Positions 25,489 to 32,917 of a stretch of 64,000 nucleotides of DNA are shown one piece after another. The position numbers and the translations under genes are program-made. Source of the DNA: Paenibacillus sp. MZ04-78.2 (GTDB lineage Bacteria; Bacillota; Bacilli; Paenibacillales; NBRC-103111). Position 1 is the first letter of the stretch. The number at the start of each line of letters is the position of its first letter. The stretch covers positions 1-64,000 of the forward strand of contig NZ_JANAVJ010000008.1 of the NCBI RefSeq assembly GCF_024213375.1, read 5' to 3'. The notes beneath the pieces were generated by a model. That model was not told the origin of the DNA, searched no databases, and worked only from the letters and a program-made list of their open reading frames with translations.

Positions 25489-25845
25489 TATGGGGAGGGG
25501 CTGGAAACGAGCCTCGCAGCACCGCACCAGTCCTTTACCCGACAGGTATTCTTTCGTTGGATTAAGCAGCATTTGAACATTCCTACGTTGTTTGGGACAA
25601 CAGAGAACGCCGTTTATGGTCAGTTATTTGCAGCATTGATGGTGTACGTTCTGCTGAATGGCTGTTTGACTCTGCTTCTGCATCCATATCTCGGCATGTG
25701 GAACTCTCTTTTGTTCGATTTACACGTTTATTCGCTCTTCATCTGCTGCCTGCTGAATGGCTTATAAAGATTCAATATATTGTGCAAACACATAACCCCC
25801 AGAGGGTTGTTTAGATTACATAATTTGGTAAATCAACAGGCCTGA

Positions 25846-25922
25846 CACAAAATGATAGTTGATGAGTGGTACGGTTGTTGTCCCACATACCGATTGTATC
25901 AGTTTATATATTGCAACAACAT
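25846..25922 (-). pseudogene. tnpA: tnpA remnant, N-terminal scrap
   Basis: The minus strand reads GTTTVPLINYHFV and then, across the insertion site, W and stop. TTTVPLINYHFVWCP-type starts are typical of IS200/IS605 Y1 transposases. The preceding YNRY is one base out of frame, so the scrap is itself frameshifted. Confidence 0.65.
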
Positions 25923-25932
25923 GAAGGAATGT

Positions 25933-25968
25933 AGGACAATTAAGCTGTCTAAAGACAGCCCTTGTCCT
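25933..25968 (-). repeat. IS200/IS605 left-end hairpin
   Basis: AGGACAA pairs with TTGTCCT around an inner GCTGTCT/GACAGC stem. It is upstream of the tnpA start on the minus strand, where the left-end recognition hairpin of these elements lies. It also isolates the hydrolase gene at 26036 from the element. Confidence 0.6.
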
Positions 25969-26035
25969 AAGCCGATTCATCCCATGCCTAAAGGTAAGGG
26001 CAGCAAATGCAGAAAACAATGGAGGTACCATTCCC

Positions 26036-26794
26036 ATGGAAATTCAACTCATTCGAAACGCAACGCATTATATCGAATACGGCGGAAAGAAGCTGCTCAT
26101 CGATCCGATGCTAAGTCCGTCCGGAGCTATGCCTCCCTTCCCGAATACGCCGAATTCTTTTCCAAACCCAACGGTTAATCTAAAAGTTTCCAAGGCTCAT
26201 CTGCTGCAAGCCGACGCCGTCCTGCTTACCCATAGCCACCCGGATCATTTCGACGCCGTCGCGGCAGCGCTGTTGCCGAAGGATATCGTCTTTTTCTGTC
26301 AGCCGGAGGATGCCGGGATGATTCGGGATCAGGGCTTTCGGGACGTGAGGCCCGTTGAAAACGGCGTAGAGTGGGATTCCGTCAGCATCGTACGCACCTC
26401 CGGTCAGCATGGCACGGGCGAAATCGGAAAGCTTATGGGGCCGGTGTCCGGCTTCGTGCTGAATGCGCCGGGCGAGCCCGTTCTTTACATCGCCGGCGAT
26501 ACGATCTGGTGCCTGGAGGTGGAGCAAGCCTTGGCACAGCATAAGCCTGACGTCGTCTTGCTGTTCGGAGGTAGCGCGCAGTTCCTGCAGGGCGGACCGA
26601 TTACGATGAACGAAGCGGATGTGGCGAAGGTCGCGAGCACCGTACCAGACGCCCAAGTCATCGTGGCCCATATGGAGGCTCTGAACCATTGCCTTCTGCA
26701 GAGAGAGGATTTAAGAGCGTATGTTGCCGGGCTCGGTCTCTCCGAAAGAGTCCGTGTCCCGGAGGACGGGGAGTCCATCCGCTTCCATCAGTAG
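26036..26794 (+). CDS. UlaG-like metallo-beta-lactamase-fold hydrolase
   Basis: This encodes 252 residues, ATG behind ATGGAGG. The metal site H-x-H-x-D-H is present (LLTHSHPDHFDA), with later ligands in TSGQHGTGE and AGDTIWC and a C-terminal VAHMEALNHC. The layout matches the UlaG/RomA branch of the MBL fold, whose members hydrolyse lactones or phosphoesters; the substrate is unknown. The IS200/IS605 left end is only about 40 bp upstream, so the native promoter may have been displaced or replaced. A clear terminator follows. It is monocistronic. Confidence 0.88.
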   Translation: MEIQLIRNATHYIEYGGKKLLIDPMLSPSGAMPPFPNTPNSFPNPTVNLKVSKAHLLQADAVLLTHSHPDHFDAVAAALLPKDIVFFCQPEDAGMIRDQGFRDVRPVENGVEWDSVSIVRTSGQHGTGEIGKLMGPVSGFVLNAPGEPVLYIAGDTIWCLEVEQALAQHKPDVVLLFGGSAQFLQGGPITMNEADVAKVASTVPDAQVIVAHMEALNHCLLQREDLRAYVAGLGLSERVRVPEDGESIRFHQ

Positions 26795-26844
26795 CCGCTT
26801 TTTAGGACGGTGGCGGTGGCTAAGCAGAATAAGAATTGATCATG

Positions 26845-26886
26845 AATCGACCGCCAACTATGCTGAGGGCGGTCGATTTCTTTTTG
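26845..26886 (+). terminator. Terminator of the hydrolase gene
   Basis: AATCGACCGCC (26845-26855) pairs perfectly with GGCGGTCGATT (26868-26878), followed by TTCTTTTT. Confidence 0.88.
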
Positions 26887-26922
26887 TCTTGGATAACTCG
26901 CATCATTCGATTGTGATTCCAT

Positions 26923-26950
26923 AGAAAAAAGGGGCGATTTCTCGCCCCTT
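26923..26950 (-). terminator. Terminator of the qox operon
   Basis: AAGGGGCGA pairs with TCGCCCCTT. On the minus strand six T follow the stem, three bases past the last qox gene. Confidence 0.88.
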
Positions 26951-26953
26951 ATC

Positions 26954-27286
26954 TCAATGCGCTACCGCGTTGTAAGTCATAATCCAGATCGAGCCTGCGA
27001 CGATCGTCAGCAGAATGACCATGCCGAGCAGCAGCGCCATCATGTTCCAGCGGGCATTCTCGCCTTCGCGCAGGTGCATGAAGAAGATAAGCTGCACGGC
27101 GAACTGAAGGATCGCCATCGCAAGAATCACGATCAACGTCGCCGTCTTGCTCAGCATGCTGTTCATCACGATGGTAATCGGAATGATCGTCAAGATGATC
27201 GAAAGCACGAACCCGATCGTATAAGACTTCAGCGAGCCATGGGAGCCGTGCTGATCATGCGAAGAAGCTCCATGCGAATTCCCCAT
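26954..27286 (-). CDS. qoxD: Quinol oxidase subunit IV
   Basis: This encodes 110 residues with a His-rich N-terminus and three membrane segments (about 22-43, 47-69, 80-104), including QFAVQLIFFMHL, the family hallmark of CyoD/QoxD. It is a small accessory subunit that stabilises the aa3/bo3 oxidase. It starts one base after the stop of qoxC behind GGGGGTG and is the last gene of the operon, directly followed by the terminator. Confidence 0.92.
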   Translation of the reverse strand: MGNSHGASSHDQHGSHGSLKSYTIGFVLSIILTIIPITIVMNSMLSKTATLIVILAMAILQFAVQLIFFMHLREGENARWNMMALLLGMVILLTIVAGSIWIMTYNAVAH

Positions 27287-27287
27287 C

Positions 27288-27899
27288 TTACATCACCCCC
27301 ATCAAGTAGACGACCGTGAGGACGAAAATCCAGACGACGTCAAGAAAGTGCCAGTACAAGCTGAGATTTTCCACTTTGCGCTTGGTGACGGGATTAATGC
27401 CGCGTTTGCGGAGCTGAAGCATGAGCCCGATCATCCACACCAAGCCGAGCGATACGTGCAAGCCGTGCGTTCCTACCAAAGTGTAGAACGCGGATAGAAA
27501 AGCGCTCGTGGTAATCGTCGCGCCCTCATTCACCATGTGCACGAACTCCATCACTTCCAGCGTGATGAACGCCGCGCCGAGCAGCGCCGTAACCCCAAGC
27601 CAGCCGAGCAACTGCTGCTTGTTGCCGCGATGCATCGCAAGCACCGCAAGCCCGCTCGTAAAGCTGCTTGTCAACAGGATGAACGTTTCGGCAATAATGC
27701 CCGGCATTTGAAACAGTTCCTCGGGCGTCGGTCCCGCATTCGTATTGCCGCGAAGAACGATATAAGTGGCAAACAACGTGCCGAATAAAATAACGTCCGT
27801 AATCAGAAAGAGCCAAAAGCCGAACGTCTTCATCGACTCCTGATCGTGATGACCGTGGTCGTGAGCGTCGTGTCCGTGATTTGCCGCCGTGCGTGCCAT
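27288..27899 (-). CDS. qoxC: Quinol oxidase subunit III
   Basis: This encodes 203 residues with five membrane segments, matching CyoC/QoxC length. A His-rich N-terminus (HGHDAHDHGHHDQES) precedes MKTFGFWLFLITDVILFG. The segments FYTLVGTHGLHVSLGL and LYWHFLDVVWIFVLTVVYLM are the conserved subunit III signatures. ATG overlaps the last base of the qoxB stop (TAATG), so translation is coupled. It is part of the terminal oxidase complex in the cytoplasmic membrane. Confidence 0.94.
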   Translation of the reverse strand: MARTAANHGHDAHDHGHHDQESMKTFGFWLFLITDVILFGTLFATYIVLRGNTNAGPTPEELFQMPGIIAETFILLTSSFTSGLAVLAMHRGNKQQLLGWLGVTALLGAAFITLEVMEFVHMVNEGATITTSAFLSAFYTLVGTHGLHVSLGLVWMIGLMLQLRKRGINPVTKRKVENLSLYWHFLDVVWIFVLTVVYLMGVM

Positions 27900-29872
27900 T
27901 AAGCTTTTGCCCCCCTTGCCAGTTGCTCGGTCCGCTTCACTTCATCGACCGGAATGTAATAGTCGGTATCGTAGGAGAACGAACGCACCAGCATGCAGAT
28001 CGCGATGCCGACAAGCGATGGAATCGCCAGCCACATCCAGTTCCATACGAATCCGAAGCCGACGAAGAACCAGAGCGCAGACTTGATGAACGGAATCGCC
28101 GAGTTTTTCGGCATATGAATCGGCTCCAGCTTCGCCTCCGGAATCGGAGCGAGCGGCTTCTCGCCTCTCTGCTTCCGCTCCCACCAGTCGTCCGTCTCCT
28201 GCACGGTCGGTGTGATAGCGAAGTTGTACATCGGCGCCGGCGACGGAATCGTCCATTCCAGCGTGCGGCCGTCCCAGATGTCGCCTGTCGTGTCTTTCTT
28301 ATGATGCTTGATGCTGTAAGCGATCTGCCATACTTGGAAAATGAACGCAATCCCCATCAGGAAGCCGCCGATCGTGGAAACCAAGTTGAGCGGTCCCCAG
28401 CCCATGTCAAAATCATACGTATACGTACGGCGCGTCATGCCGTCCAGTCCGAGGAAATATTGCGGCATGAAGCACACATAGAAGCCGATGTTCCAGAACC
28501 AGAACGCCCATTTGCCGAGGCGCTCGTTCAGCTTGAAGCCGAACATTTTCGGCCACCAGTAGTATAGACCTGCAAAGTATCCGAACACAACGCCGCCGAT
28601 AAGCACTTGGTGGAAGTGCGCAATCAAGAAGTAGCTGTTGTGAAATTGAAAGTCAGCTGGAGCAACGGACAGCAGCACGCCGGTCATCCCGCCGATGACG
28701 AAGCACGGAATGAACGCGATCGCCCACATCATCGGTGTCGTGAACCGGATTCGGCCACGGAACATCGTAAACAGCCAGTTGAACACCTTGACCCCTGTCG
28801 GTATGGCGATCAGCATGGTCGTGACCGCGAAGAACGCATTGACATTCGCGCCGGAGCCCATCGTGAAGAAGTGGTGGACCCATGTAAAGAACGACAGAAC
28901 GCTGATCCCGATCATGGCGAATACCATCGAAGAGTAGCCGAACAGCTTTTTCCTGGAGAAGGTCGCAACCACCTCGGAGAAAATACCGAACGCCGGCACA
29001 ATGACAATATACACTTCGGGGTGACCCCACATCCAGATCAAGTTGATATACATCATTGGGTTGCCGCCGCCGTCGAGCGTGAAGAAATGCGCGCCCGCGA
29101 AGCGGTCAAGGAACAGCAGGAACAACGTAACGGTCAAAATCGGGAACGCGAAAATGATCATGATACAGCTGGACAGCACCGACCAGGAAAACATCGGCAT
29201 TTTCATCAGCTTCATGCCGGGCGCGCGCATTTTGAGAATCGTCACGATAAAGTTGATTCCCGTCGCCAAGCTCCCGATCCCCGAGATTTGGATACCCCAG
29301 ATGTAGAAGTTTTGACCGACGCCCGGGCTGTGGGACATCTCGGACAGCGGCGGATAAGCCAGCCAGCCCGTATCCGGCGAACCGCCGATGACGAACGAAA
29401 TATTGAACAGCATCGCCCCGAAGAAAAACATCCAGAAGCTGAGCGAGTTCAAAAACGGAAACGCAACGTCGCGCGCGCCGATTTGCAGCGGGACGATGAC
29501 ATTGAACAAACCGAACATAAGCGGCATCGCCATGAACAAAATCATGATGACACCGTGCGTTGTGAAGATGGCGTTATAGTGATCCGCCTGCAAAAATTCG
29601 ACGCCGGGCATCGCCAGCTGCAGCCGCATGAGCAGCGCGTCGACACCGCCGCGGAACAGCATCAGAATAGAGCAAATAATATACATGATGCCGATGCGCT
29701 TATGGTCAACGGTCGTCAGCCATTCGCGCCACAGCCAACCCCATTTTTTGAAAAACGTAAGCACGAAGACGATGGCTACCATCGCAAGCCCGATGCTTAC
29801 CTGTGCCCCGAGAATTAGCGGATCCCCGGTGACGAAAAACTCCGATGCGAATTGTTTAATGGTATCCAGCAT
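27899..29872 (-). CDS. qoxB: Quinol oxidase subunit I (heme-copper oxidase)
   Basis: This encodes 657 residues, the length of CyoB/QoxB. It has more than twelve membrane segments. The heme and copper ligands are visible: His in TTHGVIMILF, HPEVYIVIVPAFG (CuB His with the cross-linked Tyr), the His-His pair in WVHHFFTMG, and LIAHFHQVLIGG. The subunit carries the oxygen-reducing binuclear centre and proton channels. ATG follows GAGG. It is followed by qoxC with a one-base overlap. Together with the missing CuA site in subunit II this identifies a quinol rather than cytochrome c oxidase. Confidence 0.95.
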   Translation of the reverse strand: MLDTIKQFASEFFVTGDPLILGAQVSIGLAMVAIVFVLTFFKKWGWLWREWLTTVDHKRIGIMYIICSILMLFRGGVDALLMRLQLAMPGVEFLQADHYNAIFTTHGVIMILFMAMPLMFGLFNVIVPLQIGARDVAFPFLNSLSFWMFFFGAMLFNISFVIGGSPDTGWLAYPPLSEMSHSPGVGQNFYIWGIQISGIGSLATGINFIVTILKMRAPGMKLMKMPMFSWSVLSSCIMIIFAFPILTVTLFLLFLDRFAGAHFFTLDGGGNPMMYINLIWMWGHPEVYIVIVPAFGIFSEVVATFSRKKLFGYSSMVFAMIGISVLSFFTWVHHFFTMGSGANVNAFFAVTTMLIAIPTGVKVFNWLFTMFRGRIRFTTPMMWAIAFIPCFVIGGMTGVLLSVAPADFQFHNSYFLIAHFHQVLIGGVVFGYFAGLYYWWPKMFGFKLNERLGKWAFWFWNIGFYVCFMPQYFLGLDGMTRRTYTYDFDMGWGPLNLVSTIGGFLMGIAFIFQVWQIAYSIKHHKKDTTGDIWDGRTLEWTIPSPAPMYNFAITPTVQETDDWWERKQRGEKPLAPIPEAKLEPIHMPKNSAIPFIKSALWFFVGFGFVWNWMWLAIPSLVGIAICMLVRSFSYDTDYYIPVDEVKRTEQLARGAKA

Positions 29873-29912
29873 GAGTGGGCCTCTTTTCTTATGAAATCAA
29901 TCTAACGTTGCT

Positions 29913-30956
29913 TTATTTCCCGGAGGCGCTGTGAGCTCCGTGTCCGCTGTCGCCGGCCGTTCCATGAGCCCCGTGGCCTTGGCCCGCGGTGACGTCCTCC
30001 ATCTTGTTGCTGCCGCTTGCTTCAGCGCCCTGCTTTCCGCCGGATTCGTTTTTGCTGCCGCCGGGTACCGCTCCGTGACCGCCATGAGCGCCATGCGAGC
30101 CGCCGATCGCATATTTCGTAACGATATTGTAGAACAGGTTATCCGGGAACGCCGAGAAGAACTGCTCGCCGGATCGACCCGGCTTGGCCAATGCGTCATA
30201 GCCGGCTTGCGTCAACGGACTTGCCGACTTTTTGATCCCTGCGGCCCACTTGTCAAAGTCTTCTCGCGACGTAGCGTGAACGTCGAATTTCATATCCGTA
30301 AAATGCTGCCCGCTGAAGTTCGCCGCGGTGCCGAAATATTTGCCTACCTCGTCCGCTTGCAGGTGCAAGACCATCGCCATGCCGGACATCGTATACATTT
30401 GTCCGCCAAGCTGCGGAATCCAGAACGAGTTCATCGGAGCGTCGGACGTCAATTCGAATTTGATCGGCACGCCCTTCGGAATTTGCAAATGGTTCACCGT
30501 CGCAATTCCCTGCTCCGGATAAGTAAACAGCCATTTCCAATCCAGCGACGTCGCTTGAACGACCATCGGCTTCTGGTCCGATTCGATCGGCTTGGTAGGC
30601 TCCAGCGCGTACGTATATTTTACCGTCACGCCAGCCAAAATAATGATGATCAAAATCGGGATTCCCCACCAGATCATCTCCAGCTTGGTGCTGTGCGACC
30701 AATTCGGCGTATAGGCCGCCTTGTTCCCTTTCGAATCGCGGTACCGCCACACGATGACCGCCGTCATGGCCAGTACGGGCACCAGCACGATCGTGCAAAG
30801 TACGATCGAGATCATGATCAGGTCTCGCTGGTCTTGGGCAATCGGCCCTTTCGGGTCGAACACCATCATTTCTTGTCCGCAGCCGGTTAGCAGCGCCATC
30901 ATCAGGATGAACAGCAGCGCTAGCGAAATTCGGCCGATCTTTACCGGTTTTCTCAT
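29913..30956 (-). CDS. qoxA: Quinol oxidase subunit II, lipoprotein
   Basis: This encodes 347 residues. A lipoprotein signal ends in LLTGC (Cys about 26). Two membrane segments are followed by a cupredoxin domain (about 130-240) with SFWIPQLGGQMYTM. The Cys-x3-Cys CuA cluster of cytochrome c oxidases is absent; the region reads GTAANFSGQHF. This is the distinguishing mark of quinol oxidases. The last 60 residues are rich in His, Gly and Ala (for example GSHGAHGGHGAVPGG) and could bind copper; a shorter tail is usual. First gene of qoxABCD, ATG behind GAGAGG. Confidence 0.93.
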   Translation of the reverse strand: MRKPVKIGRISLALLFILMMALLTGCGQEMMVFDPKGPIAQDQRDLIMISIVLCTIVLVPVLAMTAVIVWRYRDSKGNKAAYTPNWSHSTKLEMIWWGIPILIIIILAGVTVKYTYALEPTKPIESDQKPMVVQATSLDWKWLFTYPEQGIATVNHLQIPKGVPIKFELTSDAPMNSFWIPQLGGQMYTMSGMAMVLHLQADEVGKYFGTAANFSGQHFTDMKFDVHATSREDFDKWAAGIKKSASPLTQAGYDALAKPGRSGEQFFSAFPDNLFYNIVTKYAIGGSHGAHGGHGAVPGGSKNESGGKQGAEASGSNKMEDVTAGQGHGAHGTAGDSGHGAHSASGK

Positions 30957-31015
30957 GTCGATCCTCTCCCAAGCTCTCCGAATGCTATGATTGTTCTGAC
31001 TGTGAGCCAGATCAC

Positions 31016-31043
31016 TCTATAGCAACACCATAACAGATTACAA
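31016..31043 (-). promoter_or_regulatory. Candidate qox promoter
   Basis: On the minus strand, TTGTAA (31038-31043), a 16-bp spacer and TATAGA (31016-31021) lie 60 bp before the qoxA start. Farther upstream, at 31090-31112, an imperfect palindrome TTC-N3-AAAAT-N-ATTTT-N3-GAA may bind a redox or respiration regulator. Confidence 0.45.
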
Positions 31044-31162
31044 CAAAATGTTCGCGGTACTTAACAAATACGTCAAAGTTTCGTCATTTTTCTGCAAAAT
31101 AATTTTCACGAAGCTGACAAATTTTTTGCACTTGTAATATTATTCCACCCCGAACAAGCGCC

Positions 31163-31192
31163 AAAAACCCCTTCGGGATATCCCAAAGGGGC
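31163..31192 (-). terminator. Terminator of the small membrane protein gene
   Basis: AGCCCCTTTGGGATA pairs with TATCCCGAAGGGG on the minus strand and is followed by a five-T run. Confidence 0.75.
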
Positions 31193-31218
31193 TAAAATTA
31201 TGCGTTATTGCTATTTAT

Positions 31219-31479
31219 TTACTCTTCCTCCGCTTTTGCTCTGGAATGCACGAGGTGAATTGCCGTACGGATCACATAAATATGAACGCTGCCGACCATG
31301 AACCCGACCCCGACCATAAGGGACGTGTTCCGATCGCTGAAGTCATGCAGGTTAAATAAACTAAGCAGCAATCCGATCCCAAGCAGCACCCATGCTGTTG
31401 CCGTCATCAAAGCTACCAATCTGCCCACATTGCGCTCGTTTCCAGTTCCTTCGGCCAAAACTGCCGTTTTCGTCGTCAT
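31219..31479 (-). CDS. Small two-helix membrane protein
   Basis: This encodes 86 residues from the ATG at 31479 behind AGGAGTG; a longer in-frame extension to 31551 lacks such a site. Two hydrophobic segments (about 20-42 and 52-74) are separated by a short polar loop, FNLHDFSDRNTS. The C-terminus is charged (HSRAKAEEE). I do not recognise a family. It has its own terminator. It is convergent with neither neighbour and lies upstream of qox in the same orientation, but the two are separated by a terminator, so a respiratory role is not implied. Confidence 0.7.
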   Translation of the reverse strand: MTTKTAVLAEGTGNERNVGRLVALMTATAWVLLGIGLLLSLFNLHDFSDRNTSLMVGVGFMVGSVHIYVIRTAIHLVHSRAKAEEE

Positions 31480-31761
31480 AGCAATCACTCCTAAATCAAT
31501 GAAAGTGCTTTCTCTTCCAATAGTATACCACACTTTTGCGATTTTGTTCATATAAAATTCAATTTTTGATCAAATTTCAGACAAATTCTTTTTGTCTCTA
31601 CTATATTAAATGTGAAGCGCCTGCCAAATTAGGTTACGGCACCGAAATTTCCTAACAATTTGATATGATTTTCCAATCTTTGCTTTTCAAATCTATTTTT
31701 TTGTAATAAAATAGGCACTGTTGCAAAAATAGAGTCAGATTTTGGAGAGGGGATCACTCAG

Positions 31762-32823
31762 ATGTACAGAAAGAAAATTATGCTTGCTCTCTGCGCGCTG
31801 CTGGTTGTGATGGCAGTTCTCGCCGGTTGCGGAGCAAAGCCGGCACCGAAGGAAGCGCTGGAGAAGGCGTTCCAAAAGGCTGCGGAAATGAAATCGGCGG
31901 ATTACAAAATGACCTTCGCGATGAACATGGACTTCCCTGCCGACGCTATAGCCGAAAATCCGCAGCTTGCCGTATCAGCACAAATGCTCAAAAACATGGA
32001 ATTGGCCGTATCCGGCGCTTACCAACAAGAACCGTTCCAGATGGAAATGAACATCGAAGCCAAGCTGAAAGGCGATATGGCGATGAACATCAATCTGCCG
32101 ATCGTCATGACCGATCAAAAAATTTGGGTGAAGGTGCCGAACATTCCGATGCTGCCGCTGCCGAAGGATGTAGTAGGCAAATTTGTAGAGCTTGATCCGA
32201 AGGAACTGGCGGAGAAATCGGGCGAGAAAGTAACTTTCGACGCCGCTACCATGAAGAAACAGCAAGAGCTGGGCCAAGAAATCGGCAAAGTCTTCTTCAA
32301 GCACATGGACGAAAAAACGTTCCTTTCCTCCGTGGCCAAGAAGGACTCCAAGCTGCCGGAAGCGATTGAAGCAAGCCAGATCGTTAAATTCGCGGTTACG
32401 AACGAAAGTCTGGAGCCGTTCATCATCACCTTCGCCGAGAAGGCGCTGCCGGAAGTGCTCGATCTGCTGATGAGCGACAAATATGCAGGCGTAGTCACCT
32501 TCAAGAAAGAGGACCTGGAGAAAACGAAGAAAGATTTGACAGCCAATTCCGGAGACAAGCTCAAAACCGCAGTGGCTAAAATGAAGGAAGACCTGAAAAT
32601 TAAGGACCTGCAAATCACGACAGCCGTCAACAAAAAAGGGTTCCCGGCATACCATGATGTCAACGTAGACCTGGAGCTCAAAGACAAAGGCAAACCGGTT
32701 CAATTCGGCGGGAACATCAAGGCGGAGTATTCCAAGATCAACGAGAAGCCGGAATTCAAAATCGGCATCCCGAAAGACGTTATTACCCTTGAGCAGTTGA
32801 TGGCCAAAATAAACGGCCAGTAA
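31762..32823 (+). CDS. Lipoprotein of the LolA/LppX-like type, function unknown
   Basis: This encodes 353 residues. The lipoprotein signal MYRKKIMLALCALLVVMAVL ends in LAGC (Cys about 23). The mature protein has alternating amphipathic strands rich in Lys, Met and Val, for example MELAVSGAYQ and MAMNINLPIVMTDQKIWVKV, resembling the half-barrel of lipid-binding LppX/LolA proteins. It is reminiscent of the exported protein at 16794-17690. ATG follows GAGAGGGG. A strong terminator follows, so it is a single-gene unit. The fold assignment is a guess from pattern. Confidence 0.75.
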   Translation: MYRKKIMLALCALLVVMAVLAGCGAKPAPKEALEKAFQKAAEMKSADYKMTFAMNMDFPADAIAENPQLAVSAQMLKNMELAVSGAYQQEPFQMEMNIEAKLKGDMAMNINLPIVMTDQKIWVKVPNIPMLPLPKDVVGKFVELDPKELAEKSGEKVTFDAATMKKQQELGQEIGKVFFKHMDEKTFLSSVAKKDSKLPEAIEASQIVKFAVTNESLEPFIITFAEKALPEVLDLLMSDKYAGVVTFKKEDLEKTKKDLTANSGDKLKTAVAKMKEDLKIKDLQITTAVNKKGFPAYHDVNVDLELKDKGKPVQFGGNIKAEYSKINEKPEFKIGIPKDVITLEQLMAKINGQ

Positions 32824-32830
32824 TTCATCG

Positions 32831-32870
32831 AAAAAGCCGCGCCCTCTGATTAATCGGAGACGCGGCTTTT
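32831..32870 (+). terminator. Terminator of the lipoprotein gene
   Basis: AAAAGCCGCG (32832-32841) pairs with CGCGGCTTTT (32861-32870), T-run included. It also stands between convergent genes and could work both ways. Confidence 0.85.
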
Positions 32871-32917
32871 GTGTACCTCTTATCGGCTCTATCCGGAAAA
32901 TGCGGCACCAACAGACT

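Larger units (their letters stand above)
23595..25543 (+). mobile_element. Group II intron with broken maturase
   Basis: Evidence for the intron: a reverse transcriptase/maturase frame, a well-formed domain V (25455-25488), a following stem that fits domain VI, and a 3' end in AC as in the group II consensus. The 5' boundary is chosen because it restores the host reading frame and the Glu codon. It starts GCGTGTCC, whereas the usual start is GTGYG, and a GTG begins two bases later at 23597, so the boundary could be off by a few bases. The 5' region up to 24112 holds the ribozyme domains I-IV outside the protein. No endonuclease domain follows the maturase. Confidence 0.8.
23189..25767 (+). 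pseudogene. IS4-type transposase, split by an intron and internally deleted
   Basis: Exon 1 is 23189-23594 and exon 2 is 25544-25767, giving 209 residues when joined. Exon 1 starts MKNCITIPSVLQSIL and ends at YKARWQI plus the first base of the next codon. Exon 2 supplies the other two bases, making Glu, and then VFFRWIKQHLNIPTLFGTTE. The joined YKARWQIEVFFRWIK is the Y-x2-R-x3-E-x6-K signature of IS4 transposases, with the third catalytic acid at the splice junction. However, exon 1 jumps from KFTVYDL directly to LDGYKENGQSFVVRLRD. Full IS4 transposases (about 370-400 residues) carry the two catalytic Asp residues in between, so this copy is inactive even after splicing. Confidence 0.75.
23092..25845 (+). 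mobile_element. IS4-type insertion sequence with group II intron
   Basis: Ends are perfect 15-bp inverted repeats: TCAGGCCTGTTGATT at 23092-23106 and its complement at 25831-25845. They are flanked by perfect 7-bp direct repeats, CACAAAA at 23085-23091 and 25846-25852. Inside is an IS4-type transposase gene interrupted by a group II intron. Removing the element and one repeat joins the two tnpA scraps (INYHFVW next to the C-terminal part), confirming insertion into the IS200/IS605 element. Confidence 0.9.
21735..25993 (-). mobile_element. IS200/IS605-type element carrying a nested IS and intron
   Basis: From its left end (high coordinates) to its right end (low) the element has a subterminal hairpin at 25933-25968, a decayed tnpA split into 25846-25922 and 22921-23091, an intact tnpB (21861-22916) and a right-end hairpin at 21742-21757. 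Members of this family lack inverted repeats and target duplications, so exact ends are estimates: the right end near TCAAT at about 21731-21735 on the minus strand, and the left end near a TTAC at about 25994. An IS4-type element is inserted within tnpA. Confidence 0.75.

Noticed and set aside
25453-25767. Separate small gene starting at 25453
   Set aside because: Its first 31 codons are intron domains V and VI; only 25544-25767 is coding, as exon 2 of the transposase.
28607-29818. Long open frame opposite qoxB (also 39982-41244 opposite dppE and 12099-12881 in another frame of the EamA gene)
   Set aside because: Shadow frames of strongly coding genes, with unnatural composition and no start signals.
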